Positions 63,111-64,000 of a stretch of DNA of 64,000 bases are shown one piece after another; position 1 is the stretch's first letter, and each line of letters begins with the position of its first letter. Origin of the DNA: Scatosoma sp045645245 (GTDB lineage: Bacteria; Bacillota; Clostridia; Christensenellales; Borkfalkiaceae); the NCBI GenBank assembly GCA_045645245.1, contig JAZRIK010000104.1:1-64000 (forward strand), written 5' to 3'. The notes under the pieces were generated by a model that was not told the origin of the DNA, ran no database searches, and worked only from the letters and a program-made list of their open reading frames with translations. The translations under genes were made by a program, and so were the position numbers.

Positions 63111-63139
63111 ATTATACTACAAAAAAATAATATTGTCAA
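63111..63139 (-). promoter_or_regulatory. Promoter of the DUF898-like gene
   Basis: Minus-strand TTGACA (63134-63139), 17-base spacer, TATAAT (63111-63116); GGAG before ATG 63046. Confidence 0.85.
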
Positions 63140-63262
63140 TACTTGTGGGGCAGGAAAAACGCGGTTTTTTACTTTTTTTATAGTCGCGCGCGCACGTAAG
63201 AGAAATAAACGAAAAATCGGAAGAAAAACACAAAGAATTTTGTCAACGCTCGTGTAAAATTA

Positions 63263-63291
63263 TTGACGAAAGGGAAAAAGTATGGTAGAAT
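63263..63291 (+). promoter_or_regulatory. gap promoter
   Basis: TTGACG (63263-63268), 17-base spacer, TAGAAT (63286-63291). A 90-base AT-rich leader precedes GGAG and ATG 63382. Confidence 0.75.
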
Positions 63292-63381
63292 ATTATCGGA
63301 CGAAAAGAGTTTCCACTTTTTTCCGTTTGCAAAAAAATAAAAAATAATTAAAATTTTTTCATAGAAAGGAGAAAAAAAACT

Positions 63382-64000
63382 ATGGCAAACGTTAAAGTTG
63401 CAATCAACGGTTTCGGTCGCATCGGCCGTCTTGCGTTTAGACAAATGTTCGGCGCAGAAGGATACGAAGTAGTTGCTATCAACGACCTTACCAGCCCCTC
63501 TATGCTCGCGCACCTTCTTAAATACGATTCCGCGCAAGGTAGATACGCACTCGCTGATACGGTTTCCGCTGACGACGAAGCAGGTACCATTACCGTAAAC
63601 GGCAAAACCATCAAAATTTATGCAGAAAAAGACGCAGTAAACTGCCCTTGGGCTGCACTTGACGTGGACGTTGTACTCGAATGTACCGGTTTCTATACGT
63701 CCAAGGCAAAATCGGAAGCGCACATCAAAGCAGGCGCAAAGAAAGTTGTTATTTCCGCACCCGCAGGCAACGACCTTCCTACCATCGTTTACAGCGTAAA
63801 CGAAAAGACGCTTACCAAAGGCGATGCAATCATCTCCGCAGCGTCCTGCACCACCAACTGCCTTGCTCCTATGGCAAACACCCTTAACAAGCTTGCGAAA
63901 ATCAAAAAAGGTTATATGACCACGATTCACGCATACACCGGCGACCAAATGGTTCTCGACGGCCCCCACAGAAAGGGCGACTTCCGTCGTGCAAGAGCGG
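63382..64000 (+). CDS. gap: Glyceraldehyde-3-phosphate dehydrogenase, type I, partial
   Basis: 206 residues to the window edge, no stop. NAD-binding [18 protein letters not shown] at the start and the catalytic Cys156 in [12 protein letters not shown]. Oxidises glyceraldehyde-3-phosphate with NAD in glycolysis. The remaining C-terminal third lies beyond the window. Confidence 0.96.
   Translation, partial: MANVKVAINGFGRIGRLAFRQMFGAEGYEVVAINDLTSPSMLAHLLKYDSAQGRYALADTVSADDEAGTITVNGKTIKIYAEKDAVNCPWAALDVDVVLECTGFYTSKAKSEAHIKAGAKKVVISAPAGNDLPTIVYSVNEKTLTKGDAIISAASCTTNCLAPMANTLNKLAKIKKGYMTTIHAYTGDQMVLDGPHRKGDFRRARA

Overview
The window looks like a chromosome segment of an endospore-forming, monoderm Clostridia-type Firmicute with fairly short intergenic gaps. 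The evidence is the sporulation and germination genes (pdaB-like, spoIVFA/spoIVFB-like, yyaC-like, spoVB-like and a gerA-type operon), the Firmicutes-type RicT, NFACT/RqcH, GreA, CvpA and YidC-Jag genes, consensus sigma-A promoters (TTGACA-17-TATAAT) and purine-rich ribosome binding sites. I cannot name the species. I saw no rRNA, tRNA, CRISPR array, transposase or prophage gene.

Layout. 1-6.4 kb: 5' part of gyrB (minus), an AraC regulator with a Gfo/Idh/MocA dehydrogenase, a small XRE regulator with a divergent membrane protein, a PlsC-like acyltransferase with a zinc ribbon, and a small HTH gene that may be frameshifted. 6.4-13.8 kb (minus): greA-lysS-anchored protein-PLP decarboxylase-tmk, then an Lrp regulator with an aminotransferase. 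14-16.9 kb: a spore-type polysaccharide deacetylase, a double-OB SSB-like protein, and two divergent XRE regulators followed by an unusual array of ACCTTTTTAGGT palindromes. 16.9-22 kb: NFACT (minus), tig-clpP-clpX (plus). 22-27.7 kb (minus): holB-ricT-spoIVFA-like-spoIVFB-rng. 27.9-29.5 kb: a two-gene capsule-type pair whose kinase-like member has lost its ATP motifs. 29.6-35 kb: lon, engB, cvpA, yyaC-like, and queT behind a preQ1-I riboswitch.

35-46 kb is the probable replication-origin neighbourhood: rpmH-rnpA-yidD-yidC-jag and dnaN on the minus strand, rsmG on the plus strand, a DnaA-trio/DnaA-box region upstream of rsmG, and a second cluster of perfect DnaA boxes 5 kb away behind rplU-rpmA. 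dnaA itself is not in the usual rpmH-dnaN gap. 46-50 kb: gerAA-gerAB-gerAC (minus). 50-64 kb: mostly plus-strand housekeeping genes: a TrmN6-like methyltransferase, rsmI, a zinc peptidase, a GDPD, ftsH, a divergent ParB-like protein, a spoVB-like flippase, mazG, dusB, a YcxB-like protein, fba, a DUF898-like protein (minus) and the start of gap.

The most unusual signal is a dispersed short DNA motif, core CAGGTATGCGATGAA, seen about two dozen times. It almost always lies on the sense strand of the local gene. It occurs just after stop codons and before terminator hairpins, inside terminator hairpins as inverted pairs, at the start codons of three genes, and inside coding regions in all three reading frames. 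It behaves like an uptake-sequence-type or RNA-level signal rather than a protein motif.
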